Shown here piece by piece: positions 33,726-42,081 of a stretch of 64,000 nt of DNA; position 1 is the stretch's first letter; the number at the start of each line of letters is the position of its first letter. Below the pieces are notes generated by a model. That model did not search any database and was not told the DNA's origin. It saw only the letters and a program-made list of their open reading frames with translations. The translations under genes and the position numbers were made by a program. Source of the DNA: Streptomyces sp. BK340 (GTDB lineage: Bacteria; Actinomycetota; Actinomycetes; Streptomycetales; Streptomycetaceae); NCBI RefSeq assembly GCF_007827595.1, contig NZ_VISR01000017.1, forward strand, positions 62,001 to 126,000. The letters are read 5' to 3'.

Positions 33726-36700
33726 ATGACCAGAGGACCAGTCAGAAGCGGGGCGGCGCTGCTCGCGACGGGGCTCGTGATCGCCCTGTCGCCGACCGCC
33801 CCGGCGGTCGCGCAGCAGGCCGCCACCGCGGCCCTGCGCACCGCCGACGCCGCCACCACCGTCACCCTCGTCACCGGCGACCGGGTGACCGTCACCGACC
33901 TCGGGCAGGGGAGGAGGACGGTCGCCGTGCAGCGGCCCCGAGGGGCCACGGGTGCCGTACGGACGCAAGTGAGCAACGGCGACATCAGCGTCGTACCGGA
34001 CGAGGCGCTGCCCCATCTGCGGGCCGGCACCCTGGACCGGCGGCTGTTCGACGTGAGCGGGCTGATCCGGCAGGGGCTCACGGACGCCAAGGCCGACGCG
34101 CTGCCGCTGATCGTGACCTACGGGAAGGGAGCGCGGGCCGTCACCCCGGGCGGGGCCGAGCGGACCCGGACGCTGCCCAGCCTGCGGGGGGCCGCCGTCG
34201 AGGCGGAACGGGGGCGTGCCTTCTGGCGGTCCTTCACGCTCCGGCACAGTGTCGGCAAGGTCTGGCTCGACGGACGGGTCAAGGCCGACATGGCCGAGAG
34301 CAACGCGCAGATCGGTACCCGGGCCGCCTGGGACGCGGGGCTCACCGGCAAGGGCGTCACGGTCGCCGTCCTCGACACCGGTGCCGACCTGAGCCACCCC
34401 GACCTGACCGGCCGGGTCGCCGCCACCAAGAGCTTCGTCGACGGGCAGGAGGTCGCCGACCGCAACGGGCACGGCACCCACGTCACCTCCACCGTCGGCG
34501 GCAGCGGAGCCGCCTCGGACGGCAAGGAGAAGGGGGTCGCGCCCGAGGCCGCCCTCGCCGTCGGCAAGGTGCTCAGCGACCAGGGCTCGGGCAGCGAGTC
34601 CCAGATCATCGCGGGCATGGAGTGGGCGGCGCGGGACGTGCACGCCCGGGTGATCTCCATGAGTCTGGGCTCGACCGAGGCCAGCGACGGCACCGACCCC
34701 ATGGCCCAGGCGGTGAACACCCTCTCGAAGGAGACCGGGGCCCTCTTCGTCATCGCCGCAGGCAACACCGGTGCCCAGTCCTCCATCGGCTCGCCCGGCG
34801 CCGCCGACGCGGCCCTCACCGTCGGCGCGGTGGACTCCGCCGACCAGGCCGCCTACTTCACCAGCGCCGGACCCCGGTACGGCGACAACGCCCTGAAGCC
34901 GGACATCTCGGCGCCCGGCGTCGACATCCTCGCCGCCCGCTCCCAGCTCGTCCCCGGCAGCGGCTCCTACACCTCGATGAGCGGTACGTCCATGGCGACC
35001 CCGCATGTCGCGGGAGTGGCGGCCCTGCTCGCCCAGGAGCATCCCGACTGGACCGGCGCGCAGTTGAAGGACGCGCTGATGTCCAGCAGCCGGCAGCTCG
35101 ACGCCTCCGCCTATCAACTGGGTGCGGGGCGGGTGAGCGTGCCCGACGTCGTGAAGGCCCGCGTCACTGCCACCGGCAGCGCCGACCTCGGCTTCTACGG
35201 CTGGCCCTACGAGGCGAACCAGCCGGTCACTCGGACCCTCACCTACCGCAACTCGTCCGACGAGGACGTCCGGTTGAAGCTGTCCGTGCAGGGCGGGCCG
35301 GACGGCGCTGCCGCTCTCGCCGACTCCTCGCTCACCGTGCCCGCGCACGGCACCGCCTCCACCACCGTCACCGGTGACGGGGCGAAGGCGCCGGTCGGGG
35401 AGAGCAGCGGGCAGATCGTGGCCACCGGGCCGGCCGGGACCGTGCTCGCGCACACCGTGTTCGGGCTGGTCAAGGAAGAGGAGCGGTACACGCTCACCGT
35501 GCGCGTGAAGGACCGCGACGGCGCGTCCACCGCCGCCGACCTCGCCGTGCAGCGGCTCGCCGCGGGCGAGGACGCCCAGCCCGCGCACGTCGGTGACTCC
35601 GGCACCCTGAAGCTGCGCCTGAAGCCGGGCACGTACAGCCTGGCCTCCTTCCTCGACGTGCGCGGCAGCCACGGCGCCGACTCGCTCGGCCTCGGCTTCC
35701 TCGCCGCCCCCGAGATCACTCTCGACCGGGACCGCGAGGTCACCCTGGACGGCAGGAAGCTGCGGGAGGTCAGGGCCGGTGTCGGCCGGCGCACCGAGAC
35801 CCGTCAGCTGCTCATGGAGTACGACCGGACCGCGAACGGCGCCGACCTGTTCGGCGCGGTCCAGGTGCCCCTGACCTACGACAGCGTCTTCGCCGCGCCC
35901 ACCGCGAAGGTCGCCCGGGGCGGCTTCGAGTACCGGACCGTGTGGCGGCTGGCCAAGCCGCTGCTCGAGGTCCAGGGGACGGGCGAGGCGACCGTGCAGG
36001 CGGGCGGCACGCTCATCGAGGGGCGCACCAGGCTGCCGCTGGCCGACGTCGGGGACGGGCCGTTCACCGGGGTGGCGGGCAAGGCGGTGCTCGCGCACCT
36101 CGCCGACGGCGCCGACCCGGCCGCGCTGGCCCAGGCCGCCCAGGACGCGGGCGCCAAGGCGCTGTTCGTGACGGACGACGCCCCCGGCCGGCTGATGGCC
36201 TGGTGGGGCACGGACGACAACGCCGAACGGCCACTGCAGATCGCCACGGTGAACAGGGCCGACGCGGCGCGGCTGCGGGCGGCGGGACACGTCGACATGG
36301 TCGGCACCCGTAACTCGCCCTACGTGTACGACCTGTCCGAGGGGCACCCGGGCGCGATCCCGGACCGGGACCTCACCTACGCCCCTTCGCGACACCAACT
36401 GGCCGCCGTACACGTGAAGTTCCACGCGGCCCGGCCGGTGAGCGGCGGCGAGTTCCGGTACTCGATCACCGGCACCTTCCCGATCGGGCTCGGCTTCCAG
36501 GAGCGCGTCGACCTGCCCGCCGAGCGGACCGACTACGTCTCCACCGGCCCCGGCCAGCTGTGGCACGAGTCCGTCACCGCCCGTGACGGGGCGCTGGAGG
36601 AGCGCAGCGGTCTGGTGCGGTACGACGGCGGGTCGCGCCCGGAGCTGAACTGGTTCCGTCCGGTGTGGCACCCGTGGCTGGGCACCGGCCTGGGCTGGGG

Positions 36701-37343
36701 GCAGCAACGGGCCGGGAACCAGATCCAGTTGAACACCCCGGGCTGGGGCGACTCCGGGCCCGACCACACCGGCTTCGGCGACGTGTGGAGCGACGGCAGC
36801 GGGATGAGCCAGACCACCGCCGTCTACCTGGACGGCACGCTGGTCGACCGCCGCAAGAGCTCCGGTGTCTACGTGTGGGACGCGCCCGCCGACGAGCACA
36901 CCTACAAGGTGGTCACCGACACCGCCCTGGACGTCGGCCAGTGGCGGCCCGCCACCGAGGGCCACACCGAGTGGACCTTCCGGTCCGCGGCCACCCCGGA
37001 GGACCGCTGGACCTACCTGCCGCTGATCAACCTCGCCTTCGACGTCGACACCGACCTCGCGGGCAGGGTGCGCGGCGGACAGCGCGTCCCGGTCCGGATG
37101 GGCGCCGAGTACGTGGCGAAGGCGGCCGGCACCGGAACCCTCGGCGGCGGCCGGCTGGAGGTGTCGTACGACGACGGCACGACCTGGCGGACGGTCCCCC
37201 TGACCACCGGCCCGGGCACCTCCTGGCGTGGCACGCTGACCGTGCCGCGCGGCGCCGCCCATGTCTCCCTGCGGGCCTCGGCCCACGACGACAGGGGCGG
37301 CTCGGTGACCCAGGAGGTCATCCGGGCGGTGGCCGTGCGGTAG
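33726..37343 (+). CDS. Secreted subtilisin-like S8 serine protease, 1205 aa
   Basis: The signal peptide (residues 1-29, ending AVA) is followed by a propeptide to about 190 and the S8 domain with Asp217 (VAVLDTGADLSHPDL), His249 (GHGTHVTST), Asn347 (AAGNTG) and Ser422 (GTSMATPHVAG), all intact. About 740 residues follow with beta-sandwich-like segments, including a possible PA-type insertion (DGPFTGVAGKAVLAHLADG ... KALFVTDD, near 780-830). No LPXTG or TM anchor is seen, so it is released. Typical of large Streptomyces extracellular subtilases, with peptide or protein degradation as the role. It ends one base before the convergent carboxyltransferase gene. Confidence 0.93.
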   Translation: MTRGPVRSGAALLATGLVIALSPTAPAVAQQAATAALRTADAATTVTLVTGDRVTVTDLGQGRRTVAVQRPRGATGAVRTQVSNGDISVVPDEALPHLRAGTLDRRLFDVSGLIRQGLTDAKADALPLIVTYGKGARAVTPGGAERTRTLPSLRGAAVEAERGRAFWRSFTLRHSVGKVWLDGRVKADMAESNAQIGTRAAWDAGLTGKGVTVAVLDTGADLSHPDLTGRVAATKSFVDGQEVADRNGHGTHVTSTVGGSGAASDGKEKGVAPEAALAVGKVLSDQGSGSESQIIAGMEWAARDVHARVISMSLGSTEASDGTDPMAQAVNTLSKETGALFVIAAGNTGAQSSIGSPGAADAALTVGAVDSADQAAYFTSAGPRYGDNALKPDISAPGVDILAARSQLVPGSGSYTSMSGTSMATPHVAGVAALLAQEHPDWTGAQLKDALMSSSRQLDASAYQLGAGRVSVPDVVKARVTATGSADLGFYGWPYEANQPVTRTLTYRNSSDEDVRLKLSVQGGPDGAAALADSSLTVPAHGTASTTVTGDGAKAPVGESSGQIVATGPAGTVLAHTVFGLVKEEERYTLTVRVKDRDGASTAADLAVQRLAAGEDAQPAHVGDSGTLKLRLKPGTYSLASFLDVRGSHGADSLGLGFLAAPEITLDRDREVTLDGRKLREVRAGVGRRTETRQLLMEYDRTANGADLFGAVQVPLTYDSVFAAPTAKVARGGFEYRTVWRLAKPLLEVQGTGEATVQAGGTLIEGRTRLPLADVGDGPFTGVAGKAVLAHLADGADPAALAQAAQDAGAKALFVTDDAPGRLMAWWGTDDNAERPLQIATVNRADAARLRAAGHVDMVGTRNSPYVYDLSEGHPGAIPDRDLTYAPSRHQLAAVHVKFHAARPVSGGEFRYSITGTFPIGLGFQERVDLPAERTDYVSTGPGQLWHESVTARDGALEERSGLVRYDGGSRPELNWFRPVWHPWLGTGLGWGQQRAGNQIQLNTPGWGDSGPDHTGFGDVWSDGSGMSQTTAVYLDGTLVDRRKSSGVYVWDAPADEHTYKVVTDTALDVGQWRPATEGHTEWTFRSAATPEDRWTYLPLINLAFDVDTDLAGRVRGGQRVPVRMGAEYVAKAAGTGTLGGGRLEVSYDDGTTWRTVPLTTGPGTSWRGTLTVPRGAAHVSLRASAHDDRGGSVTQEVIRAVAVR

Positions 37344-37344
37344 C

Positions 37345-38706
37345 TCAGGGCCGGGGGTGGTCCGCGGTGGCGGTGATGTCGACGATGCCGCGGACCACCC
37401 CCAGCTCCACCAGGTCCTGGGGCCGGATGCGCAGCTGCCCCGCGGTCGCCTCCACCTCCCCGGGCGGGCGCTTGAGGATCGCCGCGGCGAGTTCCGGGGC
37501 GATCACCGAGAAGTAACTGTCCGGCGTGGCCCAGGTGTTGTCGGGAGCGGCCAGCGCGAGCGCCCCGCCGGAGCCGCCCTCGCCGATCACGAGCGTGGTG
37601 ACCGGAACCCGGGCGGCGGCCACCGCCCCGAACACGTCGGCGATCGCCGCCCCGGCGCCCTGCCGCTCCGCCTCGGCGTCGTTGGCCGCACCCGGTGTGT
37701 CCACCAGCGTCAGCACCGGGACGTCGAGCCGGTCCGCGAGCCGGATCAGCCGGGCCGCGGTGCGGTATCCGGCGGGCCGGGTGGCCGCCCCGGTCTGCGC
37801 CGCGTACGCCACGGTGCGGCCGTCCCGCTCGCCGAACCCGCACAGCATGCCGTCGGGATCCGTACCGCCGCAGCGGTCGCCGCCGAGCGAGACCCGGTGG
37901 GTGAAATAGGCGTCCAAGTAAGCCTGTGCGCGAGGGCGTTCGGGGGAGCGGGCACGGCGGACGGCCTCCCAGCCGGTGCCCGGGAGGTCCGGGGCACCGA
38001 GGGCCCGTGGTGCCGGGGCCTCCGCCGCCGGGGTGGTGAGCAGCCGAAGCCAGCGCCCCAGCGTCTCGCGCAGCTCCTCGGGGCGTACCACCGCGTCCGC
38101 CGACCCCACCGCCACCTGCGCCTCGGCCGTGTAGGCGGCCGGGTCCGCGTCCGGGGGCCGGACCCGGGAGCCCGCGAAGCCCACCTGGGCGCCCGGGAGT
38201 GCCAGGATCACATCGGCTCCGGCGCCGAGGGTGGCCCAGCCGCCGCCGGTCGTGGGGTCCCACAGCACCGCGATCTGCGGCAGGCCCGCCTCCCGGGTGA
38301 GCACCGACTCGCGGGCCACGCGCTGCAGCTGGGTGAGTGCCAGCATGCCCTCCTGCATCCGGCTGCCGCCGGTGGCGACCAGCGGCACGACCGGGAGCCG
38401 GTGGGCGCGGGCGTGGTGGTAGGCCGCCTCCAGGCGGTCGCCGGTGCGTTCGCCCAGGGAACCGCCGAGGAAGCCGAACTCGAACGCGATCAGCACGGCC
38501 CGGGTGCCCCCGACGCTCGCGGTGCCGCAGACGACGGACTCCTCCTCGCCGGTGCGCTCGGCGGCACGGGCGCGCGAGGCGTCGTAGCCCTCCCAGCCGA
38601 GCGGGCCGTCCGCCTGCGGTGCCCTTATCAGGCCGGGGAGTTCAGCGAAGGTCGACTCGTCCGCGACCAGGGCCAGGATCTCCCGCGCCGACAGTCGCTC
38701 AGGCAT
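37345..38706 (-). CDS. Fused beta-alpha acyl-CoA carboxylase carboxyltransferase
   Basis: A 453-aa protein with both halves of a carboxyltransferase. The N-terminal AccD-like half (VVCGTASVGGTRAVLIAFEFGFLGGSLGE is the crotonase-like start) has SRMQEGMLALTQL and GGGWATLGAGADVILA; the zinc ribbon of E. coli AccD is absent. The C-terminal AccA-like half begins near 250, with LVDTPGAANDAEAERQG and IGEGGSGGALALAAPD. It transfers carboxyl from carboxybiotin to an acyl-CoA, giving malonyl-CoA-like products; no biotin carboxylase is adjacent. The 8-bp overlap with the acyl-CoA ligase gene shows one operon and suggests a CoA-thioester made by one enzyme and carboxylated by the other. Confidence 0.85.
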   Translation of the reverse strand: MPERLSAREILALVADESTFAELPGLIRAPQADGPLGWEGYDASRARAAERTGEEESVVCGTASVGGTRAVLIAFEFGFLGGSLGERTGDRLEAAYHHARAHRLPVVPLVATGGSRMQEGMLALTQLQRVARESVLTREAGLPQIAVLWDPTTGGGWATLGAGADVILALPGAQVGFAGSRVRPPDADPAAYTAEAQVAVGSADAVVRPEELRETLGRWLRLLTTPAAEAPAPRALGAPDLPGTGWEAVRRARSPERPRAQAYLDAYFTHRVSLGGDRCGGTDPDGMLCGFGERDGRTVAYAAQTGAATRPAGYRTAARLIRLADRLDVPVLTLVDTPGAANDAEAERQGAGAAIADVFGAVAAARVPVTTLVIGEGGSGGALALAAPDNTWATPDSYFSVIAPELAAAILKRPPGEVEATAGQLRIRPQDLVELGVVRGIVDITATADHPRP

Positions 38707-40186
38707 CGGCCACCAGCGCCCGCTTCATGATCTTCCCCATGTCGTTGCGCGGGAGCGCGTCCAGGTAGTGGACCACGCGCGGCCGCTTGTGCGGCGCCAG
38801 CCGGCGGGCCACATGGCCGGCCAGCTCCTCGGCGGCGGGCGGCGCCTGCGGGTCCGCCGGGACGATCCACGCCACGATCCGCTCGCCCAGGTCCGCGTCC
38901 GGCTCCCCGGTGACCGCGGCCTCCCGCACCCCCGGATGCTCCAGCAGCGCGTTCTCGATCTCGCCCGCCCCGATCTTGTAACCGCCGCTCTTGATCAGGT
39001 CGGTGGCCTTGCGCCCGACGATCCGGACGTATCCGTCGCTCTCCCGCACCGCCATGTCGCCGGTGCGGAACCAGCCGTCGGCGGTGAAGGCGGCGGCGGT
39101 CGCGTCGGGCCGGTTGAGGTACTCGGTGAACAGGTTCGGGCCGCGCACCTGGATCTCGCCGACGGTCTCCCCGTCCGGCGCGGCCACCTCCGTGCCGTCC
39201 TCCTCCACCAGCCGCAGCTCGACCCCGGGCAGCGGCACACCGACGGTCCCCGCACGGGCCTCCCCGTCGGCCCGCACGCTGGTGTTCATCAGGGTCTCCG
39301 TCATGCCGTAGCGCTCGATCACCCGCCGGCCGGTCGCGGCCGCGATCCGCTCGTGGTCGTGCACGGGCAGCGCGGCCGAGCCGGAGACCAGCAGCCGGGC
39401 CCCGGCCAGGGCCTTGGCCAGCTCCGGGTCGTCCGGGAGGGCCTCGGCGATGCGGTGGTACATCGTCGGCACCCCGAACAGCATGGTCGCGCCGCCGTTC
39501 AGCTCCCGGGCCACGGCCTCGGTGCCGAACCGCCCCAGGTGCCGCACCGAGCCGCCGCGCCGCAGCGGGCCGAGGACGCCCAGCACGAGCCCGTGCACAT
39601 GGAACAGGGGCAGCCCGTGCACCAGTACGTCGTCCCCGGTCCACTGCCAGGCGTCGGCGAGCGCGTCCAGGGTCGCGGCGAGCGCCCGGCGCGGAATGAC
39701 CGCACCCTTGGGCGGGCCGGTGGTGCCGGAGGTGTAGACGACCAGCGCCGGGTCACCGGCCGAGGCCACCTCCTCCGGGACGGTGCCCGCCTCGGACGCG
39801 TCCACGTCGAGCCGGGCCAACTCCGCGAGCGCTTCCGGAAGTTCCGCGCCCGGCGCCGCCAGGATCAGGTCCGGCGCGCTGTCGTGCACGATGTGCGCCA
39901 GCTCCTTCTCGCCCGACTTGGGGTTGAGCGGCACCGCGGCCACCCCGGCGAGCAGCGCGCCCGTCACCGCCACGGCGGTCTCCAGCTCCGGGGTCGCCCA
40001 CACGGCCACCCGGCCCGCGCCGCGGATCCGCGTCGCGAGCGCGCCCGCCGCGCCCGCGAGCCCGCCGTACGTCAACGACCGTTCGCCGAACCGCAGGGCG
40101 ACTCTCCCCCGGACTTCGTCCGGGGGGACACCCATCTCGCTGCGCTCACCGGGACCGTCCGCCAGGGCGGGAAAGAGGGAGGACAC
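38699..40186 (-). CDS. Acyl-CoA synthetase, malonyl-CoA-ligase (MatB)-like
   Basis: A 495-aa ANL-superfamily adenylating enzyme. The P-loop-like motif is VVYTSGTTGPPKGAVIPRRA, then the motif with VIERYGMTETLMN, the hinge region GWFRTGDMAV and the C-terminal Lys motif RNDMGKIMKRALV. Length and the GMTETLMN signature fit MatB-type malonyl- or methylmalonyl-CoA ligases; a general fatty acyl-CoA ligase is the alternative. The GTG at 40186 has AAGGAG 8 nt upstream, a better fit than GTG 40195. Residues 13-28 are encoded by a dispersed repeat (40103-40148), an addition relative to the usual N-terminus. A tandem 12-bp repeat precedes the RBS. Confidence 0.85.
   Translation of the reverse strand: MSSLFPALADGPGERSEMGVPPDEVRGRVALRFGERSLTYGGLAGAAGALATRIRGAGRVAVWATPELETAVAVTGALLAGVAAVPLNPKSGEKELAHIVHDSAPDLILAAPGAELPEALAELARLDVDASEAGTVPEEVASAGDPALVVYTSGTTGPPKGAVIPRRALAATLDALADAWQWTGDDVLVHGLPLFHVHGLVLGVLGPLRRGGSVRHLGRFGTEAVARELNGGATMLFGVPTMYHRIAEALPDDPELAKALAGARLLVSGSAALPVHDHERIAAATGRRVIERYGMTETLMNTSVRADGEARAGTVGVPLPGVELRLVEEDGTEVAAPDGETVGEIQVRGPNLFTEYLNRPDATAAAFTADGWFRTGDMAVRESDGYVRIVGRKATDLIKSGGYKIGAGEIENALLEHPGVREAAVTGEPDADLGERIVAWIVPADPQAPPAAEELAGHVARRLAPHKRPRVVHYLDALPRNDMGKIMKRALVADA
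40103..40148. repeat. Dispersed hairpin repeat inside the acyl-CoA ligase 5' end
   Basis: CTCCCCCGGACTTCGTCCGG forms a 9-bp stem with a TTC loop (40106-40126), followed by a CTCGCTGCGCTCACC tail. I recognise the unit as frequent in Streptomyces intergenic DNA. Here it is translated in frame as GERSEMGVPPDEVRGR, residues 13-28 of the ligase. Confidence 0.7.
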
Positions 40187-40206
40187 GCGGCGCACTCCTT
40201 GGCTGT

Positions 40207-40245
40207 CGGAAAAGCTCTCGGAAAGGCTCTCGGAAAAGCTCTCGG
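40207..40245. repeat. 12-bp tandem repeat (3 copies) in the ligase leader
   Basis: CGGAAAAGCTCT, CGGAAAGGCTCT, CGGAAAAGCTCT, then a partial fourth CGG. It lies between the methyltransferase stop (40254, minus strand) and the ligase start (40186), just upstream of the ligase Shine-Dalgarno sequence. Unit number could affect leader length. Confidence 0.75.
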
Positions 40246-40253
40246 CACCCTTC

Positions 40254-40859
40254 CTACACCAGGAGTCTCGTCCCCACGACCGTGCTCAGGTCGGGTGCGA
40301 GCCGCAGTTCCGTCGCGCGGAGGGCGGGATGTTCCAGCCAGTGCAGCCGGGCGAGGTCGGGCCCGCCCCCGTGCAGCGGAGGCCAGCCGGTCGCCGGGGT
40401 GAAGTCGTCGACGACGACCGTCCCGCCCGGCGCGAGCAGCCGCTCGACGTCGGCGGGCGCGTCCCCGGGCACCTTGCCCTGCCCGCCGCCGTCGAGCACG
40501 AGGAGGTCGAAGGGGGCGTACTCCTCGATGCGCCGCCAGTCGCCGGTGAGCACGGTGACCTCGGGGCGGTCGGCGAACACCCCGGCGGCGAGCCGGGCCC
40601 GCTCGTGGTCCCGCTCCACGCTGTACAGCTGCACTCCCGGGGCAGCTCCCGAGGCCAGCCAGGCCAGGCCGACGCCCAGCCCCGTCCCCGTCTCCCCGAT
40701 CCGGGCCCGGGCACCGCCCGCCAGGGCGTGCAGCAGGCGGCCCTGTTCGGGGCGGCAGGAGCAGGGGAAGCCGGAGGCGCGGGCGGCGGTCAGGGCGTCC
40801 CGCACGAGGGGCGGGACGTCGTCCGCGCCGGTGTACGCGTCAGTGCCGAGTATCGCCAT
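40254..40859 (-). CDS. Class I SAM-dependent methyltransferase (O-methyltransferase-like)
   Basis: A 201-aa cytosolic protein. SAM-binding motif I is IGETGTGLGVGLAWLASG, motif II VQLYSVERDHERARLAA, then a WRRIEEYAPFDLLVLDGGG strand and VVVDDFTPATGWPP. The order and the D-G-G pattern fit O-methyltransferase family 3, but the substrate cannot be assigned. The ATG at 40859 is 10 bp from the MerR-PP2C stop (40870) on the same strand, so the two are probably cotranscribed from the MerR-type promoter. Downstream, the ligase leader starts within 68 bp. Confidence 0.8.
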   Translation of the reverse strand: MAILGTDAYTGADDVPPLVRDALTAARASGFPCSCRPEQGRLLHALAGGARARIGETGTGLGVGLAWLASGAAPGVQLYSVERDHERARLAAGVFADRPEVTVLTGDWRRIEEYAPFDLLVLDGGGQGKVPGDAPADVERLLAPGGTVVVDDFTPATGWPPLHGGGPDLARLHWLEHPALRATELRLAPDLSTVVGTRLLV

Positions 40860-40869
40860 ACGACCACTA

Positions 40870-41943
40870 CTACCCGACGGACACGGGTGGCCGGGTGGGC
40901 AGAACGACATCAGCGACGACACAGCTCACGTTGTCAGGGCCGCCGGCCGCGTTGGCCTCTGCGATCAGCGCGGGAACGGCGTCCTCCAGAGCGAGCAGCT
41001 CCTTGATCCGGGAGTCCGGCACCACGCCGGTCAGCCCGTCGGAGCACAGCAGATAACGGTCACCGACCCGAGCCTCGTGCAGCCGCAGATCCGGAACCGG
41101 GGCCATGCCGCCGCCGAGAGCCTTCAGCAGCAGAGCACGCTGCGGATGGCTCTCCGCCTCCTCCGGCGTCAGCCGCCCCTCGTCGATCAGGGACTGCACG
41201 ACACTGTGGTCGTGGGTGATCCGGAACAGCTCCCCGTCCCGCAGCAGATAGGCCCGTGAGTCCCCGATGTGCACGAGCGCCAGCTTCGTTCCGGTCCACA
41301 GCAGCGCGGTCAGCGTGGTGCCGACGTCCTCGCCTTCGCCCGCCAGGTCCTGGACCGCCTCACCGGCGGAGCGCACCGCGTCCTCCAGCAGGTTCAGCAC
41401 GCTGCCGGCCGCGATCTCCTCTCCCTCGTCCAGAAACCTCAGCGCCTCCACGGCCGCGCTGCTCGCCGGTGCCCCCGCCGGCCCGAACCCGTCGGCCACG
41501 GCGAGCAGCCTGCGGCCCGCGTACACCGTGTCCTGGTTGGCGGGGCGGACCTGCCCACGGTCGGAGTGGGCGGAATAACGCAGTTCCAGCATGGTGGTGT
41601 GATCCCTTCTCGACTCACCGGTCAGCTGGTCGACGAGGAACGCGGCGAGATCCCGCCGTGCGGCCGTCTCCGCCTCGACCCGCGCCCAGTACGCCCGGAT
41701 CTCCGCCGCGGCATCCGGCGGGTCCAGCGCGCACACGGCGCGGATCTCGGCCAGCGGCATGCCCAGCCGCCGCAGCCAGGCCACGAGCCGGGCCTGCCGA
41801 AGCTGCCCGGCGGCGTAGTACCGGTACCCGGTGCCGGGGTCGACCCGGGCCGGCCGCAGCAACTCCAGCTGGTCGTACAGCCGCAGCGCCTTGGGCGACA
41901 GCCGGCTCGCCCTGGCGAAGGCACCGATCGTCAGCAGTTCCAT
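40870..41943 (-). CDS. MerR-family DNA-binding domain fused to a PP2C phosphatase
   Basis: A 357-aa fusion. Residues 1-110 are a MerR-type winged helix and dimerisation coil (LLTIGAFARASRLSPKALRLYDQLELL, GYRYYAAGQLRQARLVAWLRRLGMPLAEI). Residues 118-350 are a PP2C Ser/Thr phosphatase with the metal-ligand Asps: RYSAHSDRGQVRPANQD, LAVADGFGP, VHIGDSRAYLLRDG, LLCSDGLTGVV and GGPDNVSCVV. It links phosphatase signalling and promoter control in one chain. The ATG at 41943 lies about 34 bp downstream of a canonical MerR-type promoter (TTGACC-N19-CAGCAT) with a 17-bp dyad, so autoregulation is likely. Confidence 0.9.
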   Translation of the reverse strand: MELLTIGAFARASRLSPKALRLYDQLELLRPARVDPGTGYRYYAAGQLRQARLVAWLRRLGMPLAEIRAVCALDPPDAAAEIRAYWARVEAETAARRDLAAFLVDQLTGESRRDHTTMLELRYSAHSDRGQVRPANQDTVYAGRRLLAVADGFGPAGAPASSAAVEALRFLDEGEEIAAGSVLNLLEDAVRSAGEAVQDLAGEGEDVGTTLTALLWTGTKLALVHIGDSRAYLLRDGELFRITHDHSVVQSLIDEGRLTPEEAESHPQRALLLKALGGGMAPVPDLRLHEARVGDRYLLCSDGLTGVVPDSRIKELLALEDAVPALIAEANAAGGPDNVSCVVADVVLPTRPPVSVG

Positions 41944-41976
41944 GAGGCTCCTCGCGTTCCCCGTCTTCCGCCACCG

Positions 41977-42007
41977 ATGCTGGGGCTTCACCAAAGGTGA
42001 AGGTCAA
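41977..42007 (-). promoter_or_regulatory. MerR-type promoter with operator in a 19-bp spacer
   Basis: On the minus strand: -35 TTGACC (42007-42002), a 19-bp spacer, -10 CAGCAT (41982-41977). The dyad CTTCACC-AAA-GGTGAAG (41986-42002) lies in the spacer. A 19-bp spacer with a central dyad is the hallmark of MerR-regulated promoters. It drives the MerR-PP2C gene. Confidence 0.75.
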
Positions 42008-42081
42008 ATGCGCTGTCGTGGTTCCTCCGCCGCTTGTTAGCCTCACAGCCGATCGAACCGTCGTACGACAGGGAGCCCGCC

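Noticed and set aside
33522..37286. 1254-aa minus-strand open frame opposite the S8 protease
   Set aside because: Composition is that of an antisense shadow; the plus-strand subtilase with intact triad explains the region.
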